Made by a program: the position numbers and the translations under genes
The notes under the pieces: model-generated
The model's database searches: none
Seen by the model: only the letters and a program-made list of their open reading frames with translations
Told to the model about the DNA's origin: nothing
Shown: positions 25,486 to 33,966 of the stretch, one piece after another
Layout of the letters: each line of letters begins with the position of its first letter
Numbering within the stretch: position 1 is the first letter of the stretch
Assembly (NCBI RefSeq): GCF_943192995.1
Contig: NZ_CALPCP010000014.1
Span: 16,748 to 80,747 of the forward strand
Source of the DNA: Flintibacter muris
GTDB lineage: Bacteria > Bacillota > Clostridia > Oscillospirales > Oscillospiraceae
DNA: 64,000 bases
Direction of reading: 5' to 3'

Positions 25486-26847
25486 TCAGCCCTCCCCCTG
25501 GCGGTTGTCTCTGGCCGACCAGCCGGCGGTCAGGGTGTCGCCGCCGGCCTCGGTGTAGGTGAGCAGCAGCTCCTCCCCGCTCAGGCCCCGGGCCGACAGG
25601 GCGGCAGCCCCCTGTCTGGGAGGCAGGACCAGAGATGCGGCGCCGTTGTTGGTATAGCTGCGCAGATAGAGAGAAAACTGGACCACCTCGCCCCCCTCTA
25701 CCACAAAGCGGGCGGCCCGCCCGCTCTCCGTCAGAACGGGGATGCCGTTGAGACTGTAGCCAAAATCGATCTCCCAGCCCTGCTGTGTGGCCTGGGTGGA
25801 CATGAGGTAGAGCCGGGCCTCGCCGCACCTGGTCCCCATGGCGGACAGGGCGATCTGGCGGCAGGTCTCTACGCTGTCGAAAAGGGTCCCCGCCTCCCCC
25901 TGGCTCAAAACGGGGAACAGCCCGCCGCCCTCCCGGCCCTCATACTGATACTGGGCCACCCCTCGGTCGGACAGGCGCACGCTGTCATCCCCGCTGCGGG
26001 CCACCTGTTCGTCGGTGGAGTAGAAGCTGGTGGAGTTGAGTGAGAAGCCCAGGTCCTGGACCAGAGCCCGGAGAGTCTCCTGTCCGGCGCTCATAGGGTT
26101 GGCGGCGGTGTACACCGCCGGGGCGGGCATCTGGGAGAAGAGGAGGGTATCGGGGTCCAGTTCCCGGTAGTAGTCCGACTCAAAGGCGTAAAAGGCCCCG
26201 TTGTCCGTCAGTCCGGACAGCGCTCCGGCCAGGGAGAAGGGGTCGGCCACCTCAGAGCGGCACCGGTAGTAGTTTCCGCTTTTCTCGTCCCGGTAGTACA
26301 GGTCCACCCCGTCCTCCCAAACGGTGAGCACCAGGCGGCGGACGGTGGCCGTCAGCGGGGTATCCCCTCCGGACAGCCAGCCCGCCAGCACAGGCATAGG
26401 GATCTGGCCCTGAAAGTCCATATACACGCCCAGAGAGCTGGTAAGGGCGCTCTCCCATTGCTGGCGGCCAATCCGCTCCGGCTCGCCGGCGCTGGACAGC
26501 GCCTCCACCAGCGACCCGGCCACCTGTTGGAACAGCTCCTGACAGGCCGCCTGGTCATACTGCAAGCCGCAGCGTATCCCCTCCGTCCCCTCGGGCACGC
26601 TGAAGCTGTCCGGAAGGCCGGCCCCCACCGGAATGTTGGCCACCATGGCCATGGGCAGCGCCCCCGAGCTCCGGCTGTCTCCCTGGACCTGACCGGGGGC
26701 AGTCTGACGGCCCTCCTCCCGGAGCAGACCCCGCAGGGGGGTCACCAGCGGGGTCTGGGCGGCCAGCCACAGGGCAGATATGGTCAGCAGGATGATCAGC
26801 ACATCCTTGAGCAGCTCCACTGTCCAGATTCTTCTGTTATGTCCCAT
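25486..26847 (-). CDS. yycH: YycH-like regulatory membrane protein
   Basis: 453 residues from the ATG at 26847 (GAGGG upstream; the gene overlaps the walK end by 11 nt). One N-terminal membrane helix (LLKDVLIILLTISALWLAAQ) is followed by a long extracytoplasmic domain. YycH with YycI forms a complex that modulates WalK at the membrane. The gene order walR-walK-yycH-yycI is the classic one, and yycJ is absent. Confidence 0.82.
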   Translation of the reverse strand: MGHNRRIWTVELLKDVLIILLTISALWLAAQTPLVTPLRGLLREEGRQTAPGQVQGDSRSSGALPMAMVANIPVGAGLPDSFSVPEGTEGIRCGLQYDQAACQELFQQVAGSLVEALSSAGEPERIGRQQWESALTSSLGVYMDFQGQIPMPVLAGWLSGGDTPLTATVRRLVLTVWEDGVDLYYRDEKSGNYYRCRSEVADPFSLAGALSGLTDNGAFYAFESDYYRELDPDTLLFSQMPAPAVYTAANPMSAGQETLRALVQDLGFSLNSTSFYSTDEQVARSGDDSVRLSDRGVAQYQYEGREGGGLFPVLSQGEAGTLFDSVETCRQIALSAMGTRCGEARLYLMSTQATQQGWEIDFGYSLNGIPVLTESGRAARFVVEGGEVVQFSLYLRSYTNNGAASLVLPPRQGAAALSARGLSGEELLLTYTEAGGDTLTAGWSARDNRQGEG

Positions 26848-28615
26848 CGCCCGGTCCCTCAATGTTCAGGTCCAGCCGGATCATCAGTCCGGGGCCCTCC
26901 TTGTTCAGCAGGACAATCCGTCCCCGGTGGCGCTCCACAATCTCCTTGGCAATGGACAGTCCCAGGCCGGTGCCCCCCGACTGTCGGGAGCGGGCCTTGT
27001 CCACCCGGTAGAACCGCTCAAAGATGCGGGGGCGGTCCTCCTCGGGAATGCCAATGCCGTCGTCATCCACAATCATCCACACTCTGTCCCGCTTCCGTCC
27101 GGCGTAGATATCGATATGCCCCCCGTCGGGGGTATATTTGATGGAGTTGGATACGATATTCATGATTACTTGCAGCACCCGCTCCCGGTCGGCCAGAATT
27201 TCAGGCAAATCGGGCTCCAGGTCCAGGGTGAGGGTGTGGTTGTGCTTTTGGGCCTCCATGTAGACGGCGTTGTAAATGTCCTTCACCGCCTCGCCAAAGG
27301 GGAAGCGGGACAGCTTGAGCTCGTCCCGCTCCGAGTCAAAGCGGGACAGGGTAAGCAGGTCCTGCACGATATGGGTCATCCGGTCGCTCTCGTTGAGGAT
27401 GACGCCCAAAAACTTCTTCTCCATATTGGGGGGCATCTCCCCGGTGTTGTCGATAAGGGTCTCGGCATAGGAGCGGATGTTGGTCAGGGGGGTGCGCAGC
27501 TCGTGGGACACATTGGCCACAAATTCCCGGCGCATCTCCTCGTTTTTCCGCTGCTCGGTGACGTCGTGGAGGACCACCAGCACGCCGCCCCCCGCCCTTC
27601 CCCGGTCGAAGGGGGCCATCAGCAGCTGAAGGAAACAGTCGCGGACCTGAAGCTCCCCCTCCAGGTGGTCGGGGACATCCAGCACCCGCTCCAGGGGGGC
27701 GATCAGACCAAACAGCTCCCCGTAGGTGGTCTCCGACCCGATAGCCCGGCGGAGCATCCGGTTGGCGGCGGGGTTGGAGTGGATGACCAGGCCCTCTTTT
27801 GAAAAGGCCACCACGCCGTCGGTCATGTGGAGGAAAAGGGTGTCCAGTTTGTTGCGCTCGTTCTCCACCTGGCGCAGGGTGTCCTGAAGCTGGCCGGCCA
27901 TGTCGTTAAAGGTGTCGGTCAGCACGCCGATCTCATCCTGGGAGGGCACCTTGATCTTTTGGGAAAAGTCCCGCTCCGCCACCCGCATGGCCCCCTCAGT
28001 CAGGCTCTGGATGGGGGTGACCATGGTTTTGGACAGCAGGAAGGACAGCAGAATGGAGATGACCAGGCCGAAGATCAATGCCTCGATAATCAGCACCAGC
28101 ATCTGATCGGTCAGGTCGTTGGAGGTGGACTTGTTGTCCACAATATAGATAATATAGTCCTCGCCGCCCCGGTGGACGGGAATGGCCACATCCATATAGT
28201 CCAGGGCCAGGTTGCTCTCGTCCCCCACCTCGCCGGTGGTCAGGCCGGTGGTCAAAGCAAAGGTCAGGTTTTCGGTGTACTCCAGCTGGGCCTCCCCCCC
28301 GTCGGGGGAGACACGGACTACGCCGCTGCCGTCCAGAATGTAAAGCTTGCGGTTGCGGTTGTCCACGCCCAGCTCGCCCACATAGGCGTCCAGCACCAGG
28401 TCCAGCTGGACCGCCCCGTCCTCCTCCTCCTCTGAGGGGGTGGTCAGGTCGTGAAGGAGCAGCGGGTCGCCAAATACGTCGGCCATCTGGCTGTAAAAAT
28501 CCTCCAGGTAAAAGGCGGTCACCGAGTTAATCAGAAAGGCCCCAACCACCATCATCAACGACAGGATCAGCAAAACCATAATCATAACCAGCTTCATATG
28601 CAGGCTGCGCAGCAT
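26837..28615 (-). CDS. walK: Sensor histidine kinase WalK (YycG)
   Basis: 592 residues. Membrane helix 1 at about 8-31, an extracytoplasmic sensor to about 165, helix 2 at about 172-195, HAMP to about 247, PAS at about 255-355, HisKA with phosphoacceptor His371 (FVANVSHELRTPL), and HATPase with NIVSNSIKYTP, DDDGIGIP and GGTGLGLSIAKEIV. It phosphorylates WalR to control cell-wall hydrolase genes and is usually essential. The extracytoplasmic part is acidic and differs from the Bacillus type, as is common in Clostridia. Confidence 0.95.
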   Translation of the reverse strand: MLRSLHMKLVMIMVLLILSLMMVVGAFLINSVTAFYLEDFYSQMADVFGDPLLLHDLTTPSEEEEDGAVQLDLVLDAYVGELGVDNRNRKLYILDGSGVVRVSPDGGEAQLEYTENLTFALTTGLTTGEVGDESNLALDYMDVAIPVHRGGEDYIIYIVDNKSTSNDLTDQMLVLIIEALIFGLVISILLSFLLSKTMVTPIQSLTEGAMRVAERDFSQKIKVPSQDEIGVLTDTFNDMAGQLQDTLRQVENERNKLDTLFLHMTDGVVAFSKEGLVIHSNPAANRMLRRAIGSETTYGELFGLIAPLERVLDVPDHLEGELQVRDCFLQLLMAPFDRGRAGGGVLVVLHDVTEQRKNEEMRREFVANVSHELRTPLTNIRSYAETLIDNTGEMPPNMEKKFLGVILNESDRMTHIVQDLLTLSRFDSERDELKLSRFPFGEAVKDIYNAVYMEAQKHNHTLTLDLEPDLPEILADRERVLQVIMNIVSNSIKYTPDGGHIDIYAGRKRDRVWMIVDDDGIGIPEEDRPRIFERFYRVDKARSRQSGGTGLGLSIAKEIVERHRGRIVLLNKEGPGLMIRLDLNIEGPGDGT

Positions 28616-28666
28616 GGCGGGACCTCCTTTCAGATTTCAGCCTCCCCTGAAAAGGGAGCCGGGGCG

Positions 28667-29371
28667 TTATTCGCCAAAGTAGTAGCCCATCCCCCGCTTG
28701 GTCTTGATGAACATGGGGGAGGCGGGGTCGTCCTCGATCTTTTCACGCAGGCGGCGGACGGCCACGTCCACAGCCCGGACGTCGCCCACGTAGCCCTCAT
28801 AGTTCCACACGTGCTCCATCAGGGCCTCCCGGGAGAAAATCTTCCCCGGACGGGCGGCCAGAAAGCGGATCAGGTCGTATTCCCGCTGAGTCAGGTCCAG
28901 GGGAGTGCCGTCCTTAAAGATGGTGGCCCGCTCCTCGTCTACCTGCACCCGGTGGCCCAGGGGAGTCTCCGGCTGGGGCGCGGGCGCCGGAGCGGCGGGA
29001 ACCATGGACACCCGGCGGATGTTGGCCTTCACCCGGGCCATCAGCTCCCGGTTTTTAAAGGGCTTGGTGATGTAGTCGTCCGCCCCCAGCTCCAGGCCCC
29101 GGACCTTGTCGTCCTCCTCCTCCCGGGCGGTGAGCATGACAATAGGGACGGCCGACCCCGCCTGGCGGAGCTTCTGGCACACATCAAAGCCGCTCATACC
29201 GGGCAGCATCAGGTCCAGAAGCACCAGATCCGGGTTCTGCTCCAGGGCCAGCTGCAAGCCGGTAGGGCCGTCCAGCGCCTCCAGGGTGTCGTATCCCTCC
29301 TTTGTCAGATTAAAGGACAGAATGTCCACAATACTCTGCTCGTCCTCTACGATCAGGACCTTTTTTGCCAT
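28667..29371 (-). CDS. walR: Response regulator WalR (YycF)
   Basis: 234 residues. The receiver domain has the acidic pair Glu9/Asp10, phosphoacceptor Asp53 (LLDLMLPG) and Lys in YITKPF. A Pro/Ala-rich linker leads to an OmpR-type winged helix (LTQREYDLIRFLAARPG ... VDVAVRRLREKIEDDP). It should bind WalR boxes upstream of autolysin and wall genes. It is the first regulatory gene of the operon after a Nudix enzyme. Confidence 0.95.
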   Translation of the reverse strand: MAKKVLIVEDEQSIVDILSFNLTKEGYDTLEALDGPTGLQLALEQNPDLVLLDLMLPGMSGFDVCQKLRQAGSAVPIVMLTAREEEDDKVRGLELGADDYITKPFKNRELMARVKANIRRVSMVPAAPAPAPQPETPLGHRVQVDEERATIFKDGTPLDLTQREYDLIRFLAARPGKIFSREALMEHVWNYEGYVGDVRAVDVAVRRLREKIEDDPASPMFIKTKRGMGYYFGE

Positions 29372-29395
29372 TTGTTAACCTCCTTTTCTGCCCGC

Positions 29396-29938
29396 TTACA
29401 GGCCCAGCAACACCTTTACCTTCAATGTGGTGGACACCGTTTTGCCGTCGGTAATGGTGCCGTCCATCACCTGCCTGACCAGCTCGTCAAAGGGCATGGT
29501 GACCACGTCCAGAAATTCGTCCTCGTCCAGGTGCTGCCTCTTCCGGGTGAGCCCCCGGGCCAGATACATGTGCAGCGCCTCGTCACAAAAGCCGGGGGAG
29601 GCCAGGCTGTAGCCCAGATAGGTCCACTCCGCCGCCTCCAGACCGGTCTCCTCGCTCAGCTCCCGCTGAGCGCCCAGCAGACGGTCCTCCTCCGCGCCGT
29701 GGTCCAGCTTGCCCGCGGGCAGCTCCAGCAGCAGCTGCTGGATGGGATAGCGGTACTGCTTGACCAGATAGACGGTGTTGTCCTTGTCCAGGGCCAGCAC
29801 CGCCACCCCGCCGGGATGGTAGACTACCTCCCGGGCGGCCAGCGTGCCGTTGGGCAGCCGGGCCTGATCCAGGGTCACCTTGATAATCTTCCCCTCAAAA
29901 ATCGTCTCACTGCTTACCATCTTTTCGCTCAGATCCAT
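29396..29938 (-). CDS. nudF: ADP-ribose pyrophosphatase (Nudix hydrolase)
   Basis: About 180 residues. The Nudix box is GAEEDRLLGAQRELSEETGLEA (G-x5-E-x7-REL-x-EE-x-G). Upstream lies VKQYRYPIQQLLLELPAGKLD, the pattern of ADP-ribose pyrophosphatases. It should cleave ADP-ribose to AMP and ribose-5-phosphate. The ATG at 29938 is preferred because AGGAGG then lies 9 nt upstream; one at 29944 is too close. It lies 24 nt ahead of walR and may share its transcript. Confidence 0.92.
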   Translation of the reverse strand: MDLSEKMVSSETIFEGKIIKVTLDQARLPNGTLAAREVVYHPGGVAVLALDKDNTVYLVKQYRYPIQQLLLELPAGKLDHGAEEDRLLGAQRELSEETGLEAAEWTYLGYSLASPGFCDEALHMYLARGLTRKRQHLDEDEFLDVVTMPFDELVRQVMDGTITDGKTVSTTLKVKVLLGL

Positions 29939-29979
29939 AATCATAATCCTCCTTGCGGATTTTGTGCTCAGTTAGAGGT

Positions 29980-30007
29980 AGTATAACACAAGTAAGGCTT
30001 TTGGTAA
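29980..30007 (-). promoter_or_regulatory. Promoter of the nudix-walRK-yycHI operon
   Basis: On the minus strand TTACCA (30002-30007), 16 nt, TATACT (29980-29985), about 40 nt before the Nudix start codon. Confidence 0.6.
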
Positions 30008-30062
30008 AGATGCGCAATGGATTTTACACGGAAATCAATTTTTAGAACATCCAGCCGCATTT

Positions 30063-30137
30063 GTAGGGCGGGACGACCCGGCCCGCCGCTGGTTGACAGC
30101 TTTTTTGGGCGGCGCGCCGAGGCCGTCGCGCCCTACA
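30063..30137. repeat. Third short repeat type with inverted ends
   Basis: TGTAGGGCGGGACGACC at the left and GTCGCGCCCTACA at the right are inverted, with CGGCGCGCC inside. A related CGGCGCGCCCAGTGGTCACGCCCTA lies at about 41460. Overlapping open frames here look like noise. Confidence 0.5.
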
Positions 30138-30173
30138 GCGCCAAAATTGATTTCCTTGTGGACTTTCACTGGA

Positions 30174-30200
30174 AAAACCCGCCCCAACGGGCGGGTTTCA
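30174..30200. terminator. Terminator downstream of XRE module 3
   Basis: AAACCCGCC/GGCGGGTTT stem with loop CCAAC, ending at the XRE stop. It should serve the leftward XRE gene. Confidence 0.75.
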
Positions 30201-30425
30201 GTCCCGAAATTCAAACAGCTTGCAAACCGGCACCTCAAGTGCGTCTGCAATACGGAAAATCACATCCAGAGAAGTTCCCGTTCTGGCCAGCTCAATATTT
30301 CCCATGTGGACACGCTCGATATCCACCATCTCCGCAAGCTTTGCCTGTGTCAGCTTTTTCTTTCTGCGGTAATAGTGCACATTCATGCCTAATTGCTCAT
30401 ATTTTTCCATTTGCGTTGCATCCAT
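30198..30425 (-). CDS. XRE-family regulator (module 3)
   Basis: 75 residues. The helix-turn-helix is LTQAKLAEMVDIERVHMGNIE, followed by LDVIFRIADALEVPVCKLFEF. It is almost only the DNA-binding domain. GGTGG lies upstream of the first ATG; a second ATG five codons in is possible. It is divergent from a small protein across a region with a strong promoter and a 9-bp inverted repeat. Confidence 0.87.
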   Translation of the reverse strand: MDATQMEKYEQLGMNVHYYRRKKKLTQAKLAEMVDIERVHMGNIELARTGTSLDVIFRIADALEVPVCKLFEFRD

Positions 30426-30434
30426 AGAACCACC

Positions 30435-30464
30435 ATAAACAGTATAGGACCATTCACTGTTTAT
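30435..30464. promoter_or_regulatory. Inverted-repeat operator of module 3
   Basis: ATAAACAGT (30435-30443) and ACTGTTTAT (30456-30464) are perfect complements 12 nt apart. They lie over the -10 region (TATACT) of the leftward XRE gene, which suggests autorepression. A second imperfect repeat (TCTTTA/TAAAGA) lies near 30472-30491. Confidence 0.65.
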
Positions 30465-30494
30465 TTAAACATCTTTAAATTTATCTAAAGATAA

Positions 30495-30522
30495 TTGACA
30501 AGATACATTTTCGGTCTATAAT
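30495..30522 (+). promoter_or_regulatory. Promoter of the module 3 small gene
   Basis: TTGACA (30495-30500), 16 nt, TATAAT (30517-30522), about 20 nt before the ATG at 30543. Both boxes match the consensus fully. Confidence 0.8.
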
Positions 30523-30542
30523 ATGACATAAGGAATGATAAC

Positions 30543-30797
30543 ATGGACCAATATATGGAGATGCTGACCCACATGCTGAAAAATCAACCCGCCAAAATCG
30601 AAGTAACCTTTCCCAATCTCAGCTTCCGTGCGGATGAAATTGTCAGCACCGCCGCCTTTCAGGCTCTGCTGCAAATTCAAAAAATACTCCAGGACAATTC
30701 CCTGAGCGACAGGGAGTGCTTCTACAAAATTGAAGCCATTGTCTATGAGCTGGAGCGGATCGGACTCTCCTGCGGCAGCCGGCATGATTTTGGATAG
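30543..30797 (+). CDS. Small protein divergent from XRE (module 3)
   Basis: 84 residues, AAGGAATG upstream. The end is helical (FQALLQIQKILQDNSLSDRECF, then YKIEAIVYELERIGL), with a strand-like start (KIEVTFPNLSF). I do not recognise a named domain. With its strong promoter, its divergent XRE repressor and its own hairpin at 30803, it is arranged like modules 1 and 2. It may be the regulated effector of the pair. Confidence 0.65.
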   Translation: MDQYMEMLTHMLKNQPAKIEVTFPNLSFRADEIVSTAAFQALLQIQKILQDNSLSDRECFYKIEAIVYELERIGLSCGSRHDFG

Positions 30798-30802
30798 GAA
30801 AG

Positions 30803-30830
30803 GGCTCCCTCAGTGAGGGAGGCTTTTTCA
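30803..30830 (+). terminator. Terminator of the module 3 small gene (R2-like stem)
   Basis: GGCTCCCTCA/TGAGGGAGGC followed by TTTTT. The stem is the same as the ends of the R2 repeat at 41.3 kb, so an R2 end seems to serve as a terminator here. Confidence 0.75.
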
Positions 30831-30837
30831 ACTGACG

Positions 30838-30872
30838 AAAAGGACCTGTGGCCACAGCCGCAGGTCCTTTTT
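30838..30872. terminator. Terminator of rplJL
   Basis: AAAAGGACCTG and CAGGTCCTTTT stem with flanking A and T runs. It ends the leftward rplL message 20-50 nt after the stop. Confidence 0.9.
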
Positions 30873-30892
30873 AATCGTTGGTATGGAAGAAT

Positions 30893-31270
30893 TTACTTCA
30901 GCTCCACCTTGGCACCGGCCTCTTCCAGCTTCTTCTTCAGTTCCTCGGCCTCGTCCTTGGACACGGCCTCCTTCAGGGTCTTGGGGGCGCCCTCAACGGC
31001 GGCCTTGGCCTCAGCCAGGCCCAGACCGGTGATCTCGCGGACGGCCTTGATGACCTTGATCTTGGCGGCGGCGTCGAAGCCGGCCAGAACCACGTCGAAC
31101 TCAGTCTTCTCAGCAGCGGCCTCAGCGGCACCGCCGCCGGCGGCGGGAGCGGCCATAGCGGCGGCGGACACGCCGAACTCCTCCTCCAGAGCCTTTACCA
31201 GCTCGGACAGCTCCAGAACGGTCAGAGCCTTGACTTCCTCGATCATCGCAGTAATCTTCTCACTAGCCAT
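30893..31270 (-). CDS. rplL: 50S ribosomal protein L7/L12
   Basis: 125 residues from the ATG at 31270 (AGGAGG upstream). The N-terminal dimer domain ([22 protein letters not shown]) is followed by an Ala/Gly-rich hinge and the conserved C-terminal domain ([28 protein letters not shown]). It forms the ribosomal stalk that recruits translation factors. It lies 72 nt after rplJ in the normal order. Confidence 0.99.
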   Translation of the reverse strand: MASEKITAMIEEVKALTVLELSELVKALEEEFGVSAAAMAAPAAGGGAAEAAAEKTEFDVVLAGFDAAAKIKVIKAVREITGLGLAEAKAAVEGAPKTLKEAVSKDEAEELKKKLEEAGAKVELK

Positions 31271-31342
31271 GATAAATAAACCTCCTATATTGTGTAATAT
31301 ATAATGTGTTGTCACCCTCACTTGGAGGACGTTGTGTGCCGC

Positions 31343-31894
31343 TTACTCAGCGGCGGCGGGGGCCTCCTCAGCGGGAGCGTCCTGAGCGGCGGGCTCGCCG
31401 TTCTTCTCGGCAATGGCTTTCAGCACGATAGCCAGGCTGGTAATGGGAGCCAGCATCATGCCCAGGGCCTGAGCCTGGAGCACATCCTTGGAGGGCAGCT
31501 CGGCCAGGGCCATGATCTCCTCCAGGGAGAGCACCTTGCCGTCCATGAAGCCGCCCTTGATGTTGAACTTGCCCTCACCCAGCTTCTTGGCGTGCTTGTT
31601 GACCACGCGCATAGGGGCAATGGGGTCGCCGGTGCTGGTGGCCAGGGATGTGGTGCCGTTGAGCACGTCATCCAGCTCCTTCAGGCCGGCGTCGTCCAGG
31701 GCGAAGCGGACCAGGGTGTTCTTCACCACAGCGTACTGCACGTCGTTCTGACGCAGCTCAGCGCGCAGTGCGGTGTCCTCAGCCACGGTGATGCCCTTGT
31801 AGTCCACCAGCACGCCGCTGGCGGCGCCCTTCAGCTGCTCTTCCAGAGCGGCCACGATGGCCTTCTTCTCGGAAAGGACCTTTGCGTTAGGCAT
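31343..31894 (-). CDS. rplJ: 50S ribosomal protein L10
   Basis: 183 residues from the ATG at 31894 (GGAGGTG upstream). LSEKKAIVAALEEQLKGAAS and DYKGITVAEDTALRAELRQ are typical. L10 anchors the L7/L12 dimers on the ribosome and binds its own leader RNA. The C-terminus is Ala/Glu-rich. Control by L10 is supported by the leader and attenuator just upstream. rplA and rplK are not adjacent on this side; a TetR gene lies there instead. Confidence 0.98.
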   Translation of the reverse strand: MPNAKVLSEKKAIVAALEEQLKGAASGVLVDYKGITVAEDTALRAELRQNDVQYAVVKNTLVRFALDDAGLKELDDVLNGTTSLATSTGDPIAPMRVVNKHAKKLGEGKFNIKGGFMDGKVLSLEEIMALAELPSKDVLQAQALGMMLAPITSLAIVLKAIAEKNGEPAAQDAPAEEAPAAAE

Positions 31895-31930
31895 TTTTGG
31901 TTTCACCTCCAGAAATTCTTCCGCGAAACA

Positions 31931-31957
31931 AAAAACCTCCCGTCGCAAGACAGGAGG
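31931..31957 (-). terminator. Attenuator terminator in the L10 leader
   Basis: On the minus strand CCTCCTGTC/GACGGGAGG with a TTGC loop is followed by TTTTTTG. It lies between the L10-binding fold and the rplJ start and would stop transcription when L10 is in excess. Confidence 0.85.
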
Positions 31958-32039
31958 ACAGCACAATCAAAGCATATTCCTTTGAAAGCACTCTCGGCAG
32001 GAATTACGCCCGTAAGGGCCCCTGCTGTCTTTGAACGCA
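31958..32039 (-). ncRNA. Ribosomal protein L10 leader RNA
   Basis: The segment just after the promoter has the L10-leader features: a CAGCAGGGGCCCTTACGGGCG stem block, then TTCCTGCCGAGAG and TGCTTT. From memory these match the L10_leader family found before rplJ-rplL in Firmicutes. L10 or the L10(L12)4 complex binds here for feedback control. Confidence 0.8.
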
Positions 32040-32045
32040 AAGCGG

Positions 32046-32074
32046 ATTATATCCCAGAGCGGAGAAAATGTCAA
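32046..32074 (-). promoter_or_regulatory. Perfect consensus promoter of rplJL
   Basis: On the minus strand TTGACA (32069-32074), 17 nt, TATAAT (32046-32051). This is as expected for a strongly expressed ribosomal operon. Confidence 0.92.
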
Positions 32075-32186
32075 GCAATTTTTATAAAAATGTCTCAAGA
32101 GAGGAAATGGAGCCAGAAGCTCTTGTCAAAAAGAACGGATTAGTATATAATATCTCTGTAAATAAGTAACTATTGCAGGGGGGGAC

Positions 32187-32819
32187 GTGATTGCGCTGGA
32201 TGACACCAAAACGAGAATCATTCTTGCAGCAATAAAGGCGGTGCGGCAGTATGGCCTGGAGGGGGTGCGCATCCAGAATGTCAGTGAGTTGGCGGGGATT
32301 TCATCCGGGGCGATTTACCGTCACTTTGATGGCAAGGAGCAGCTGCTGGCAGAGTGTTTTACTTATGTGGACAAACAGGCGGCAGCGATTTTTGAACATT
32401 TGGAGTTCAATCCTCTGCGTATGCTCACTGACCCTGTGGGGGCGGTAAAGGGATTATGGCTGCCCTATTTTCGGTTTTGGACATCCCACCCGGATGAAAC
32501 TGTTTTTTACCACCGCTTCCGGGACAGTACATTTTTTCCTCAGTACGACAAAGGCCGGGATATTACCTATTTTAAGACATTTTTCGGAATGGTTCACGCC
32601 TTCAAAAGGGTATTTCCCAGCCTGGACAGAATCAATCAGGACCTGTTATGGCTCCATGTCCTTACATCCACTGTTATGTACGCAAAATATGTGGTGGAAG
32701 GAATACTGCCCAATAACCAGGAAACCGAGGATACCGTGTTTCAGTTTCTGACCACTGGATTGAGTGGATATTTGAAACCAGATAAACCGCAAAAAAGCGG
32801 TTCATTTTGGGCTGTATGA
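32187..32819 (+). CDS. TetR-family transcriptional regulator
   Basis: 210 residues, GTG start with GGGGGGG upstream. The HTH is GVRIQNVSELAGISSGAIYRHFDGKEQLL, a clear TetR N-domain. The C-terminal ligand domain is aromatic-rich (LPYFRFWTSHPDETVFYHRFRDS) and unassigned. Base composition is lower in GC than in the neighbouring housekeeping genes. It lies ahead of a 32-residue ORF and a diguanylate cyclase, which it may control. Confidence 0.88.
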   Translation: MIALDDTKTRIILAAIKAVRQYGLEGVRIQNVSELAGISSGAIYRHFDGKEQLLAECFTYVDKQAAAIFEHLEFNPLRMLTDPVGAVKGLWLPYFRFWTSHPDETVFYHRFRDSTFFPQYDKGRDITYFKTFFGMVHAFKRVFPSLDRINQDLLWLHVLTSTVMYAKYVVEGILPNNQETEDTVFQFLTTGLSGYLKPDKPQKSGSFWAV

Positions 32820-32900
32820 TAATAAACGTTCACTTACGTTGGAATAACCTTCTTTTTATTTGGAAAACTGTCAGCATCGAATACAAAGGAGGCTATCACT

Positions 32901-32999
32901 ATGTTCAGTCAGGAAACAGCTTTTACATTCTACAATAAAATGGAGATTCAATTTTCGCTTCAACGCAACATAAGGAAAATTAAGTTGTTTTTAGGATAA
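32901..32999 (+). CDS. 32-residue small ORF with strong ribosome binding site
   Basis: AAAGGAGG lies 8 nt before the ATG; the ORF is MFSQETAFTFYNKMEIQ... and ends RKIKLFLG. It is basic and amphipathic, with no known motif. It may be a small peptide gene, a leader for the cyclase gene 30 nt downstream, or the 5' remnant of a decayed gene once controlled by the TetR protein. AT-rich composition fits recent arrival. Confidence 0.45.
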   Translation: MFSQETAFTFYNKMEIQFSLQRNIRKIKLFLG

Positions 33000-33028
33000 T
33001 TTGAGCAAATATAGTGAGGAGTGCAGTT

Positions 33029-33946
33029 ATGGAAAAAATACTGATTGTTGATGATAGTCTCCTGCAAGCGACGCAGCTGAAGACAATCATAGAGGACGAA
33101 TATGATGTTACCATTGCGCAGACAGCGGAAGATGGCCTGCGCAGAGCGCATGATGAAGATTTTTCCCTCATTTTGCTGGACGTAGTGATGCCGGAAATGG
33201 ATGGATTTACGCTGCTGAAAAAGCTGCAGGAGGAACTCATCACCCAAAATGTCCCGGTCATTTTGATTACCAGCCTTGCGGACGCGACGAGTGAACAGCG
33301 CGGGCTTATTTTAGGGGCCGTGGATTATATTACAAAGCCATATATTCCCCTGATTGTCAAAGCGAGAGTGAACACCCACGTCAAGCTGTACCGATACCGC
33401 CGGCAAATTGAAGAACAATCTATGACCGATCAGCTGACCGGGGTTGCCAACCGCCGCAGATACGACCGTTACAGCTTGACGAAATGGCACGAAGCGGCCC
33501 GCCTGCAAGTCCCCTTTTCCATCTGTATGTTCGATATCGACCATTTCAAAGTGTATAACGACACATTTGGTCACCCGGCGGGGGATAAAGTGATCGCTTC
33601 TGTGGCAAAAACAATATCCACCTATTTGAAACGCAGTACAGACTTTGTGGCCCGTTACGGGGGAGAGGAATTTGTGGCAATCTCCATGGGCGAGCCCTCT
33701 GAAAAAATATTTGAGTATCTGCAAAAAATCCGGCAGGCGATAGAAGATTTACATATTTCCCACAACCCGGATGTGTCCGAATGGGTCACAGTCAGCATAG
33801 GGGGCGTTACCGTGATTCCGGAAACGGGGAACGACTATGACATTTACTTGAAAATCGCTGATACAATGCTGTATGACGCGAAAAAGAATGGACGCAACAG
33901 AGTTGTTTGGGCCGACGAGCAGTTAAAGCAGAAATTTGAAAAATAG
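33029..33946 (+). CDS. Response regulator diguanylate cyclase (PleD/WspR type)
   Basis: 305 residues. The receiver has Asp8/Asp9, phosphoacceptor Asp51 (ILLDVVMPEMDG) and Lys103. The GGDEF domain follows from about 130, with the active site GGEEF at 211-215 and an inhibitory I-site RSTD at 202-205, five residues earlier. It should make c-di-GMP when phosphorylated and be inhibited by product. GAGGAG lies 8 nt before the ATG at 33029. No cognate kinase gene is nearby. Confidence 0.93.
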   Translation: MEKILIVDDSLLQATQLKTIIEDEYDVTIAQTAEDGLRRAHDEDFSLILLDVVMPEMDGFTLLKKLQEELITQNVPVILITSLADATSEQRGLILGAVDYITKPYIPLIVKARVNTHVKLYRYRRQIEEQSMTDQLTGVANRRRYDRYSLTKWHEAARLQVPFSICMFDIDHFKVYNDTFGHPAGDKVIASVAKTISTYLKRSTDFVARYGGEEFVAISMGEPSEKIFEYLQKIRQAIEDLHISHNPDVSEWVTVSIGGVTVIPETGNDYDIYLKIADTMLYDAKKNGRNRVVWADEQLKQKFEK

Positions 33947-33966
33947 GCAAAACCGGGAGTAAACGT

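Noticed and set aside
30035..30250. Short open frame on the minus strand
   Set aside because: It spans a repeat with inverted ends and the terminator of the XRE gene. The translation is basic and disordered, with no ribosome binding site.
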